Under the pieces are notes generated by a model that did not search any database, was not told the DNA's origin, and saw only the letters and a list, made by a program, of their open reading frames with translations. Positions 25,221-33,230 of a DNA stretch of 64,000 bases are shown here, one piece after another (the first letter of the stretch is position 1; each line of letters starts with the position of its first letter). Source of the stretch: Flavobacteriaceae bacterium (GTDB lineage Bacteria > Bacteroidota > Bacteroidia > Flavobacteriales > Weeksellaceae); contig JAUNUH010000004.1 of NCBI GenBank assembly GCA_030538275.1, forward strand, positions 124,001-188,000, read 5' to 3'. A program made the position numbers and the translations under genes.

Positions 25221-25489
25221 TCCGAAATTTTCTTTGAATTAGGTTGAGTTAAAATGGCATATACCTGCACTAAAAAGCCGGCTATAACCAGAAAAGGCGC
25301 AAGTCTGATTCTACGCCAAGAAAAAATATCTTCGTTCCAATAATTTGGATCAAAAGTTCCGTCGGGTCGTGTATTGGCGTCGTGACCTGTCATCAGAAAA
25401 AATCCGATAGCAATCAACGCCAGACCTATTCCCATGATTATATAATTGCGCTTTCCAAATAGAAAAGCCTTATCGGGTTCGATTCTCAT
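25217..25489 (-). CDS. DUF3098 membrane protein
   Basis: A 90-residue protein with two transmembrane helices (YIIMGIGLALIAIGFFLM and LAPFLVIAGFLVQVYAIL) flanking a short loop with ANTRPDGTFDPNYWNEDIFS, the DUF3098 pattern. The start at 25489 (MRIEPDKAFLFG) forms an ATGA overlap with the ftsX stop; upstream ATGs in the same frame lie inside ftsX and are ignored. Function is unknown. It is always beside ftsX and uppP in Bacteroidetes, which hints at envelope work. Confidence 0.88.
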   Translation of the reverse strand: MRIEPDKAFLFGKRNYIIMGIGLALIAIGFFLMTGHDANTRPDGTFDPNYWNEDIFSWRRIRLAPFLVIAGFLVQVYAILTQPNSKKISE

Positions 25490-26382
25490 GAATAGTATAG
25501 TTGGTCGGTTCGTAATCTTAAATATTTCCAAGTTGCCCAGAACGTGCTTAAAACAGCAATCATAACGCCTACTAATATTAATGCTAAAATTAGCCATTGA
25601 AATTTGTCATGCCACAAGGCTAGTCCCAATTTTGGGGCGGCATAGTACCAAAGTCCTGCCAGTGCTATTAATGCAAGTACTGCTCCTAGCAATCCCAGCC
25701 AAAAACTTTGAATGATAAATGGCTTTACAATAAATCGACGTTTGGCACCTACAAGTTGCATCGTTTTTATGGTAAATCGTTTAGAGAAAATTTTGAGACG
25801 TAGGGAATTATTAATTAAAATAATAGAAATTACTCCAAAAAGTGCTGCCAAACCAATGAGCCAATATATAATCGTATCAATTCTTTCATAAATGCCGGCC
25901 AAACCAGATGTATTGTTTACAGAATCTATAAGCGGATACGTACTCATTACTTTGGTGATACTATCAACTCGTGCAGAATCAACGTATTGCGGTCTTATGG
26001 TCATTACGACGGATGGCGGAAATATGCCTGCTTCGAAAAGTTCCAAATCGCTTTCGTTGAGTCCAAGTTGGGATTTGGCAATTTTGAGAGCTTGTTCTTT
26101 GTCAATATATTTTACAGTTTTTACAAAGGGTTTTTGTTTTAATGAATCTACAAATGCTGCGTGAATAGCGGGTTCATTTTCAATTTCTTTTTTATCCTTT
26201 GCTTCTTTGAAGTAAGCTTCTATTTCAAACTGATTTTTAAGATGTTCTGCATAATCGCTAGAATTGACAACAATCAGCCCAAATAGTCCCAATAAAAACA
26301 AAACCAGAGCGATACTCACCACCACGGTAATATTCGAGGATCTCAGGCGGTTTTGATTCATTCTGTCCGTTACATTTGCCAT
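25486..26382 (-). CDS. ftsX: Cell division permease-like protein FtsX
   Basis: A 298-residue protein with one N-terminal transmembrane helix (VVVSIALVLFLLGLFGLIVV), a periplasmic domain and three C-terminal helices: the FtsX layout. With the ATPase FtsE, not in this window, it controls peptidoglycan hydrolases at the septum. I start at 26382 (MANVTDR) because relatives begin there; the in-frame ATG at 26415 adds eleven residues. It heads the ftsX-DUF3098-uppP-truB operon. Confidence 0.92.
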   Translation of the reverse strand: MANVTDRMNQNRLRSSNITVVVSIALVLFLLGLFGLIVVNSSDYAEHLKNQFEIEAYFKEAKDKKEIENEPAIHAAFVDSLKQKPFVKTVKYIDKEQALKIAKSQLGLNESDLELFEAGIFPPSVVMTIRPQYVDSARVDSITKVMSTYPLIDSVNNTSGLAGIYERIDTIIYWLIGLAALFGVISIILINNSLRLKIFSKRFTIKTMQLVGAKRRFIVKPFIIQSFWLGLLGAVLALIALAGLWYYAAPKLGLALWHDKFQWLILALILVGVMIAVLSTFWATWKYLRLRTDQLYYS

Positions 26383-26655
26383 GTATAAAATTTTGCGCAA
26401 TTTAAGAAAAAACAATCTTTAAGCATAGTTTAGTATTGGGATTGATGTTAAAGGTTTATTAAAAAGATTTAAAATTATTTTTTGTAACAGGTAAAATAGC
26501 CTTATTGTATAGATTATTGGCGATTATTTATTTGAATAATTAATAAATTGATAAAATTATTGACATAAGTTTTAATTAAATATAAAGAACTCAAATACTT
26601 ATTCATCAGATAATTTATGGCAAATCTCTTTATATTCATTCACTCAAATTATGAA

Positions 26656-27495
26656 TTATTTGATCAAGCCACTTTTTTGGAACTTTTTCTTGGCTTTCCA
26701 ATATTTAAATTTAAGTCCAACTAACATGAGGTAATATTGCAAGGGTCGTTGTTTTTTATAATATTTTATCAAAAAAATTTCCATTGCACCATAAAAACGC
26801 TCCAAGTATTTTTTATCCTTTACTGTACTTTCTCCTTTGAAATGTGTAATACTTACCTCCCCTAAATAATAGTTTTTATATCCATTCTTCAACAAAGTAA
26901 AACTCAAATCTATATCTTCACCATACATAAAATATCGTTCATCAAAGCCACCAACCTCCTCATACACAGATTTTTTCATCAACATACAAGCACCCGACAA
27001 GACGAATGTTTCTCCATTTTCATGTTCGCCGAGACTTTGGTGATAATAATTTGATTTTTCGTCAGAAACAAAAAGTTTGCTAAAAGAAGAAATTAAATCT
27101 GGAATATTACGTTTACTTTCTGGTAAAAATCGTCCTTTTCCATCAATCATTCGCACGCCTAGTGCGCCTAAATTTGATTTTTGTTCAGCAAAATCTAGTA
27201 AATTATCAAAGAAACCTGCATACACTAGCGTATCTGGATTCAATATGAGAATAAATTCTCCTTGAGCCCTACGTACGGCAGCATTATTGGCATAAGCGAA
27301 TCCCCTATTTTCCTGGTTCAGAACAAATTGTACGCAAGGAAATTCTTGTGGAAAACTTTGAATTTGATCATCAGTAGAAGCGTTATCAAAAACAATCACT
27401 TCGGCATCTGTGGGCAATTCTTTCAAAACAGAAATCAAACAATTACGTAAAAAATCTGCCGCATTATAACTGACTATGATAACCGAAAGTTTCAT
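26656..27495 (-). CDS. Family 2 glycosyltransferase
   Basis: A 279-residue GT-A enzyme adding a sugar to a lipid- or polymer-linked acceptor. Motifs are VIVSYNAADFLRNCL, VFDNASTDD (38-46, nucleotide binding), LILNPDTLV (metal-binding Asp region) and YGEDIDLS (the ED with the likely catalytic base). It resembles rhamnosyltransferase-like GT2 enzymes. It follows recR with a 3-bp gap, so it is read from the recR promoter. The acceptor is unknown. Confidence 0.9.
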   Translation of the reverse strand: MKLSVIIVSYNAADFLRNCLISVLKELPTDAEVIVFDNASTDDQIQSFPQEFPCVQFVLNQENRGFAYANNAAVRRAQGEFILILNPDTLVYAGFFDNLLDFAEQKSNLGALGVRMIDGKGRFLPESKRNIPDLISSFSKLFVSDEKSNYYHQSLGEHENGETFVLSGACMLMKKSVYEEVGGFDERYFMYGEDIDLSFTLLKNGYKNYYLGEVSITHFKGESTVKDKKYLERFYGAMEIFLIKYYKKQRPLQYYLMLVGLKFKYWKAKKKFQKSGLIK

Positions 27496-27498
27496 TTC

Positions 27499-28110
27499 TT
27501 AATGCATTACAGATGCAGAATAGGGTATTCTATTTTGAATGGAACGTAATAATGTAACTTCGTCTGTGAATTCAATTTCATCCCCTACTCCAATTCCTCT
27601 GGCAATTGCAGAAATCAATATATCTCTATCTTTCAATATTTTATAAAGATAAAACATGGTCGTATCACCTTCCATAGTACTGCTTAGCGCCAGAATTATT
27701 TCATTGGCCAGGTGAGCGCGTTCCACTAATGAGTCTATTTTTAATTGTTGGGGACCGATGCCTTCCATAGGAGAAATTTTTCCGCCCAAAACATGATACA
27801 CGCCTTTATATTGACCAGTATTTTCAATAGCCATCACATCCCTTATATCTTCTACCACACAAATCAATTGTTGATCACGCATTGCATTACTGCAAACATC
27901 ACAAATATCATTTTCGCTAATGGCGTGACATTTTTTACAATATTTGATTTCATTCACCAATTTCACCAAAGATTCGGCAAGTGATTCAGTTTGTGTTTTG
28001 GATTTTTTGAGCATATGCAGTGCCAGACGCATAGCGGTGCGTTTGCCGATTCCGGGCAACTGCGAAATTTCCTCAACGGCATTTTCTAAAATTTTACTGG
28101 GATATTGCAT
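27499..28110 (-). CDS. recR: Recombination mediator protein RecR
   Basis: Ring-forming DNA-repair protein that loads RecA with RecO. The 203 residues show the helix-hairpin-helix ([17 protein letters not shown]), a zinc finger from Cys58, Cys61, Cys70 and Cys73, a Toprim domain beginning at [13 protein letters not shown] and a C-terminal Walker-B-like tail. A perfect TAnnTTTG box ends 6 bp before the ATG, so the mRNA may be nearly leaderless. Confidence 0.95.
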   Translation of the reverse strand: MQYPSKILENAVEEISQLPGIGKRTAMRLALHMLKKSKTQTESLAESLVKLVNEIKYCKKCHAISENDICDVCSNAMRDQQLICVVEDIRDVMAIENTGQYKGVYHVLGGKISPMEGIGPQQLKIDSLVERAHLANEIILALSSTMEGDTTMFYLYKILKDRDILISAIARGIGVGDEIEFTDEVTLLRSIQNRIPYSASVMH

Positions 28111-28115
28111 TCAGG

Positions 28116-28123
28116 CAAAGATA
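28116..28123 (-). promoter_or_regulatory. -7 box just upstream of recR
   Basis: The minus strand reads TATCTTTG ending 5 bp before the ATG at 28110. If used, transcription would start at or next to the start codon. Confidence 0.5.
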
Positions 28124-28281
28124 ATGTTTTTTTGAGCTCAAATGCGTGTTTGGGTCGTTTTCAAATGAAGTATAAACAATTAAAAATCCTATTTAGTAAA
28201 TGCAGAGTCTTTCGATTTTGAAGTAAATTCCTTACTTTTACCACCTCCAAAAAGAGATTAATTACTACATTTTAGCAACAA

Positions 28282-28905
28282 ATGCAATACAATACAACGC
28301 GCGAACCCCTTATTATACCCGAATACGGAAGGCATGTACAACAAATGGTAAACCATTGCAAAACCCTTGAAAATCGAGAAGATCGTAATAATTTTGCCAC
28401 CGCCATTATAGACGTAATGGGAAATCTTAATCCACACTTACGAGATGTGAATGATTTTCAACATAAATTATGGGATCAATTATTTATTATGGCATCCTTT
28501 GATTTAGACGTTGATTCACCCTATCCAATACCTTCAGAATCAGATTTTGATCGCACGCCCAATCGTATCGAATATCCTAATTATAATAATAAATATCGAT
28601 ATTATGGGAAAAATATTCAACGCATGATCGATGTCGCTGTACAATGGGAAAAAGGCCCAAAACGCGATGGATTGATTCAATCTATTGCCAATCAAATGAA
28701 AAAGAGTTACTTACTTTGGAACAAGGATAATGTAGAAGATGAAGTGATTATAGAACAACTTAGAGATATGTCCAAAGGCTTGATTGATATACAACAAATG
28801 GAAGAAAATATTCAACTCTCTTCAAGCAAGGAATTAACAGCCGGTTCTCCAGAGCAGGCTCGCACATACTATAAAAAGAATAAACGCAAAAAGCGACGAA
28901 ATTAA
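28282..28905 (+). CDS. DUF4290 domain protein
   Basis: A 207-residue, probably cytosolic protein of the Bacteroidetes family DUF4290, recognised by MQYNTTREPLIIPEYGRHVQ at the N-terminus and YPNYNNKYRYYGKNIQRMI in the middle. The tail is Lys/Arg-rich. Function is unknown. It lies 20 bp before murA, as in many Bacteroidetes, so it shares transcription with a peptidoglycan gene. Confidence 0.9.
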   Translation: MQYNTTREPLIIPEYGRHVQQMVNHCKTLENREDRNNFATAIIDVMGNLNPHLRDVNDFQHKLWDQLFIMASFDLDVDSPYPIPSESDFDRTPNRIEYPNYNNKYRYYGKNIQRMIDVAVQWEKGPKRDGLIQSIANQMKKSYLLWNKDNVEDEVIIEQLRDMSKGLIDIQQMEENIQLSSSKELTAGSPEQARTYYKKNKRKKRRN

Positions 28906-28925
28906 GGTAAAAAGTATGTTTTTTT

Positions 28926-30242
28926 ATGGCTAAATTTGAAATTCGCGGTGGCCAACCTCTCAAAGGTGAAATCACGCCACAAGGTGCCAAGAACGAAGCA
29001 CTGCAAATCCTTTGCGCTACCCTTCTCACAGACCAACCTGTAAGAATCAAGAATATTCCAGATATTAGAGACATCAATCGTTTGATAGAAATATTGGGCA
29101 GTTTGAACGTCAAAATTACCAAAAACGCCAAAGGAGATTTTACTTTTCAGGCGGCTGATGTAAATATAGACTATCTCAAATCCAAAGAATTTAGAAAAGA
29201 TGGAGCTGCGCTTCGTGGTTCTATTATGCTTATTGGACCATTTTTGGCCAGATATGGTTTTGCATTTATGCCCAAACCTGGAGGAGACAAAATCGGAAGA
29301 CGCAGATTAGACACCCACTTTGAAGGCTTTGAACGTCTTGGAGCTGAATTCATTTATGATGCAGAAAATTATTTCTTCAAAATAGAAGTGCCCAAAGGAG
29401 AAAAAATGAAAGGCTCCTATATGCTACTGGAGGAGGCATCTGTTACAGGTACAGCCAATATCATCATGGCGGCCGTGCTAGCAGAAGGCACTACCGAAAT
29501 CTATAATGCTGCATGTGAACCCTATATTCAACAATTATGTAATATGTTGGTTCGTATGGGTGCCAAAATTGATGGAATCGGCTCGAACCGTTTGTTTATA
29601 CATGGTGTAGAAAAACTCAATGGCACCGAACATACCATCTTGCCAGATATGATTGAAATCGGTTCGTGGATAGGGCTTGCGGCTATGACTAAATCCGAAA
29701 TTACGATAAAAAATGTGGGTTGGGAACATTTAGGAATCATACCAGATGTTTTCAAAAAAATGGGAATCCAACTCGAGAAAAGACAAGATGATATTTATAT
29801 TCCTGCGCAAGAAGAATATGAAATTCAAACCTTTATAGATGGCTCCATACTTACTATAGCCGATGCGCCTTGGCCTGGTTTTACGCCAGATTTACTCAGT
29901 ATCATTTTGGTAATTGCTACACAAGCCAAAGGCAGCGTACTCGTGCATCAAAAAATGTTTGAAAGCCGATTGTTTTTTGTTGATAAACTCATCGATATGG
30001 GTGCACAAATCATTCTTTGCGATCCGCATCGTGCCACCGTTATAGGCTTGAACCAGCAGACCAATCTACGTGCGATGACTATGACTTCGCCAGATATTCG
30101 TGCAGGTATAGCCTTGTTGATTGCAGCACTTTCTGCCAAAGGTAAGAGCGTGATTCACAACATCGAACAAATCGATAGAGGTTATGAAAATATAGACGAA
30201 AGATTAAGGTCTATAGGTGCAGATATTCAAAGGATTGAATAA
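28926..30242 (+). CDS. murA: UDP-N-acetylglucosamine 1-carboxyvinyltransferase, Asp active-site variant
   Basis: First committed step of peptidoglycan synthesis: enolpyruvyl transfer from PEP to UDP-GlcNAc. The 438-residue EPSP-synthase-fold protein has GGQPLKGEITPQGAKNEAL at the N-terminus. The active-site loop reads PKPGGDKIGRRRLD (117-130), with Asp121 where E. coli has Cys115. Proteins with Asp here resist fosfomycin, which alkylates the Cys. Asp is usual in this lineage, so it is natural, not acquired. It is 20 bp after the DUF4290 gene. Confidence 0.95.
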   Translation: MAKFEIRGGQPLKGEITPQGAKNEALQILCATLLTDQPVRIKNIPDIRDINRLIEILGSLNVKITKNAKGDFTFQAADVNIDYLKSKEFRKDGAALRGSIMLIGPFLARYGFAFMPKPGGDKIGRRRLDTHFEGFERLGAEFIYDAENYFFKIEVPKGEKMKGSYMLLEEASVTGTANIIMAAVLAEGTTEIYNAACEPYIQQLCNMLVRMGAKIDGIGSNRLFIHGVEKLNGTEHTILPDMIEIGSWIGLAAMTKSEITIKNVGWEHLGIIPDVFKKMGIQLEKRQDDIYIPAQEEYEIQTFIDGSILTIADAPWPGFTPDLLSIILVIATQAKGSVLVHQKMFESRLFFVDKLIDMGAQIILCDPHRATVIGLNQQTNLRAMTMTSPDIRAGIALLIAALSAKGKSVIHNIEQIDRGYENIDERLRSIGADIQRIE

Positions 30243-30330
30243 TATAATTTAATAAAGTTCAAATCGATTCAAAATTTAATGTTTTTATCAATAATTGAAA
30301 TCGAGCAGCAAAAATTCTAAGGTGCTTTTA

Positions 30331-30338
30331 TATCTTTG
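30331..30338 (+). promoter_or_regulatory. -7 box upstream of the DUF368 pair
   Basis: TATCTTTG is a perfect TAnnTTTG match ending 17 bp before the ATG at 30356. No TTG at 17-23 bp upstream was seen. Confidence 0.5.
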
Positions 30339-30355
30339 TCGTCAATTTTTAATTT

Positions 30356-31372
30356 ATGAGAAATTTTAAAGACTATTTCACCATTTTTTCTAAAGGTCTG
30401 GCTATGGGAGCTGCAGATGTGGTTCCTGGCGTTTCTGGCGGAACGATAGCGTTTATAGCAGGAATTTATGATGAATTACTTGATAGTATTTCTTCTATTA
30501 ACTTTGGACTTATTCAAGTTTTTAAAGAAGATGGAATTGCAGGCGTTTGGAAAAAAGTAAATGGTAATTTTATGCTTGCACTATTATCGGGAATAGCTGT
30601 GAGCATACTTTCTTTAGCCAAATTGCTTACACATGCTATGCATTTCTATCCCATTCAGTTATGGTCTTTTTTCTTTGGATTAATTATCGCCAGTATTTGG
30701 TATGTGGGCGTACAAATTAAAAAATGGGATATCTATGCCATTTTAGGACTTGTGGCAGCCACAGCATTTGTATATTGGCTATCGGTCACGCCACCGCTGG
30801 GATCGAATAACTCTTATGTCTTTTTATTTTTTGCAGGTGCCATTGCAGCCTGCGCCATGATTTTACCCGGAATTTCGGGCAGTTTTATTCTACTTTTATT
30901 AGGAGCCTATGCCACCGTAATTACTGCAGTAGGAAATCATGACTTCTTGACAGTGGGTGTCGTAGGATTGGGTGCAGCTACAGGGCTTATCTCATTTTCT
31001 ACGCTTCTCAAATATCTTTTATCCAAATACCATAATACCTTAATTGCCATTTTAACAGGCTTTTTGATTGGCTCATTATGGAAGATTTGGCCATGGAAAA
31101 AAGACCAATATGTTTATGTAAAAGATGTAGGAGAAACCCATTCCAGTGAGGTTTTAGGAGAATATGCCAGTCTTACGGCTTTCATGAAAAATCAGAATAC
31201 AGACACTTTTGAATCTATCAAAGCTTATGTAGAGCAAAACATTTTGCCAGGTACTTACGAAACCCTAAATCCTGGCACTTCCAATGAATTAATTTCCAGC
31301 ATTATCTTTACAATTTTAGGTTTTTCAATTATTTTTATCATAGAATTCTTAGCGACAAGAAAGAATGTATAA
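30356..31372 (+). CDS. DUF368 (PopT-type) membrane protein, first copy
   Basis: A 338-residue polytopic protein of the DUF368 family, whose members act as undecaprenyl-phosphate translocases (PopT). The two repeats of the family are visible: MGAADVVPGVSGGTIAF near residue 20 and AMILPGISGSFILLLLGAY in the middle, each carrying PG(V/I)SG. It overlaps the next DUF368 gene by 8 bp. With uppP 5 kb away it would return the lipid carrier to the cytoplasmic face. Confidence 0.9.
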   Translation: MRNFKDYFTIFSKGLAMGAADVVPGVSGGTIAFIAGIYDELLDSISSINFGLIQVFKEDGIAGVWKKVNGNFMLALLSGIAVSILSLAKLLTHAMHFYPIQLWSFFFGLIIASIWYVGVQIKKWDIYAILGLVAATAFVYWLSVTPPLGSNNSYVFLFFAGAIAACAMILPGISGSFILLLLGAYATVITAVGNHDFLTVGVVGLGAATGLISFSTLLKYLLSKYHNTLIAILTGFLIGSLWKIWPWKKDQYVYVKDVGETHSSEVLGEYASLTAFMKNQNTDTFESIKAYVEQNILPGTYETLNPGTSNELISSIIFTILGFSIIFIIEFLATRKNV

Positions 31373-32384
31373 ACGTCGTTTCATAGATTATGTAGTACTT
31401 TATTTAAAGGGTATTTTAATGGGCACTGCCAATAAAATTCCAGGTGTTTCTGGTGGTATGATTGCCCTTGTTTCAGGATTCTATGAAGAGTTGATTTATT
31501 CATTTCAGAAAATCAATATCAAATCCCTCAACCTTCTACTCAACGGTCGTTTCAATAAGTTTTTGGATTATATTAATTTTAAATTCTTATTTGCCATAAA
31601 TTTCGGCTCCGTATCAGCTTTTTTTTCCGTTTCATTATTACTTGATTGGCTCATGCGCACGCAAGCTCAAGGCGGACTTGGCTACGGAATAGAAGTCTGG
31701 AGTTACTTTTTTGGATTAATTATTGGCTCGGTCTATTATGTTGCAAGAAATGTAAAACGCTGGTCTTTTAATCCCTATTTGGGTATGTCTTTAGGTGCAA
31801 TTCTAGGTCTATTAATTTCTTTTATGGACCCAATGGCACCCAACGATAATTATTGGTTTATATTCTTATGTGGAATTATAAGTGTATCTGGAATGACATT
31901 ACCGGGATTTTCTGGGTCATTTATTCTCATTATTTTAGGTAATTATAATTTACTTCTGGTAGATGCCGTAAACAATCTTTTCTATACTTTGATAGCTATC
32001 TTTCAGGGTGATTTCAAAATGTTGGGAACAGAATCTTTGGTAGAACGCGCAGAGCGTATTCGCATGTTGATTGTGGTGAGCATTTTTGCAATCGGCTCTC
32101 TTTTTGGCTTGGTTTCTTTTTCCAAAATCATGGGTTATATGCTCAAACATTACCATAATACCGTCATTGCTACTCTCATGGGTTTCATTATTGGTTCATT
32201 GGGTGCGGCTTGGCCATGGAAAAACGAAGATTTGGACCATCGTGGACAGCTATTAGGATATACACGCTACTTGCCAGAGGAATTGGATTGGAGATTTGCC
32301 ATGCAAATTTTATGGATAATTATTGGAATTCTTACCATTTTAATCATTGATTTCTATGAAAGGCGCGGAAAACTCAAATTATAG
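31365..32384 (+). CDS. DUF368 (PopT-type) membrane protein, second copy
   Basis: A 339-residue paralogue of the upstream gene, with MGTANKIPGVSGGMIALVSG and GMTLPGFSGSFILIILGNY as the two repeat motifs. The copies share the layout and the endings KYHNTLIAIL/HYHNTVIATL and GSLWKIWPWKK/GSLGAAWPWKN but are otherwise well diverged, so the duplication is old. The 8-bp overlap implies coupled translation, and the two may form a heteromer or serve different carriers. Confidence 0.9.
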   Translation: MYKRRFIDYVVLYLKGILMGTANKIPGVSGGMIALVSGFYEELIYSFQKINIKSLNLLLNGRFNKFLDYINFKFLFAINFGSVSAFFSVSLLLDWLMRTQAQGGLGYGIEVWSYFFGLIIGSVYYVARNVKRWSFNPYLGMSLGAILGLLISFMDPMAPNDNYWFIFLCGIISVSGMTLPGFSGSFILIILGNYNLLLVDAVNNLFYTLIAIFQGDFKMLGTESLVERAERIRMLIVVSIFAIGSLFGLVSFSKIMGYMLKHYHNTVIATLMGFIIGSLGAAWPWKNEDLDHRGQLLGYTRYLPEELDWRFAMQILWIIIGILTILIIDFYERRGKLKL

Positions 32385-33108
32385 AAAATTCGGGCTTGTA
32401 GGTAGAGAAATTTCACATTCATTCTCTCCAAAATTTTTCAAGAATAAATTTGAAAAAGAAAACATACAAGCATCTTATAGATTATTTGAATTGAAACACA
32501 TTCGAGATTTCCCAAATCTGTTTGCAAAACACGATATAGCTGGTTTGAATGTCACCATTCCATACAAAGAAGAAATTATCATTTTCTTGGATGAATTATC
32601 CCCACAAGCTGCAGAAATAGGTGCTGTAAATACCATCAAAATCAAAGGAGCACACTTATTTGGCTACAATACCGATTGGATAGGATTCAAAAATTCCATT
32701 CAACCTCTTTTGAATTCAGGCCATAATCAAGCATTGATTTTGGGCACAGGAGGGGCAACAAAAGCCGTGCAATACGCCTTGAAGCAATTAGAAATCCCAT
32801 TCAATACCGTTTCCAGACAAGCGGGTAGAGGAGATTTTATTTATTCTGATTTAAACGAAAAAATCATTTCAGAACACAAAATTATCATTAATTCCAGCCC
32901 TGTGGGTAGTTTTCCCCATATAGTCTCTGAACCCCAAATTCCTTATGAATTTCTCGATTCATCACATTTAGTTTATGATTTGGTTTATAACCCAGAGAAA
33001 ACGAAATTTTTACAACTTGCAGAAATGAAAGGAGCAAAAATAAAAAATGGACTAGAAATGCTAGAAATTCAGGCAGAAGAAGCCTGGAAAATCTGGAATT
33101 CTAAATAA
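32356..33108 (+). CDS. aroE: Shikimate dehydrogenase
   Basis: Reduces 3-dehydroshikimate to shikimate in aromatic amino acid synthesis. The 250 residues include the shikimate-binding Ser pair in ISHSFSP (20-25), Lys71 in NVTIPYK, Asp107 in NTDWIG, and the NADP loop GTGGATKAV (130-138). I start at ATG 32356, which gives the usual short lead before FGLVGREISHS; it overlaps the DUF368 gene by 29 bp. Length and motifs are normal. Confidence 0.93.
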   Translation: MKGAENSNYRKFGLVGREISHSFSPKFFKNKFEKENIQASYRLFELKHIRDFPNLFAKHDIAGLNVTIPYKEEIIIFLDELSPQAAEIGAVNTIKIKGAHLFGYNTDWIGFKNSIQPLLNSGHNQALILGTGGATKAVQYALKQLEIPFNTVSRQAGRGDFIYSDLNEKIISEHKIIINSSPVGSFPHIVSEPQIPYEFLDSSHLVYDLVYNPEKTKFLQLAEMKGAKIKNGLEMLEIQAEEAWKIWNSK

Positions 33109-33180
33109 TCATTTGGAAACTACCATTAAATTTTTGCTAAATCCTGCATATTATCTAGATAAAGTCATTTACTCTTTAGG

Positions 33181-33188
33181 TATTTTTG
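33181..33188 (+). promoter_or_regulatory. -7 box upstream of the DUF349 gene
   Basis: TATTTTTG is a perfect match to TAnnTTTG and ends 42 bp before the ATG at 33231. It overlaps a TTG (33186) that would be a less likely start. Confidence 0.45.
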
Positions 33189-33230
33189 AGCGAAATCATT
33201 AGATTTGTTGACTATAGAAATAAAAATATC

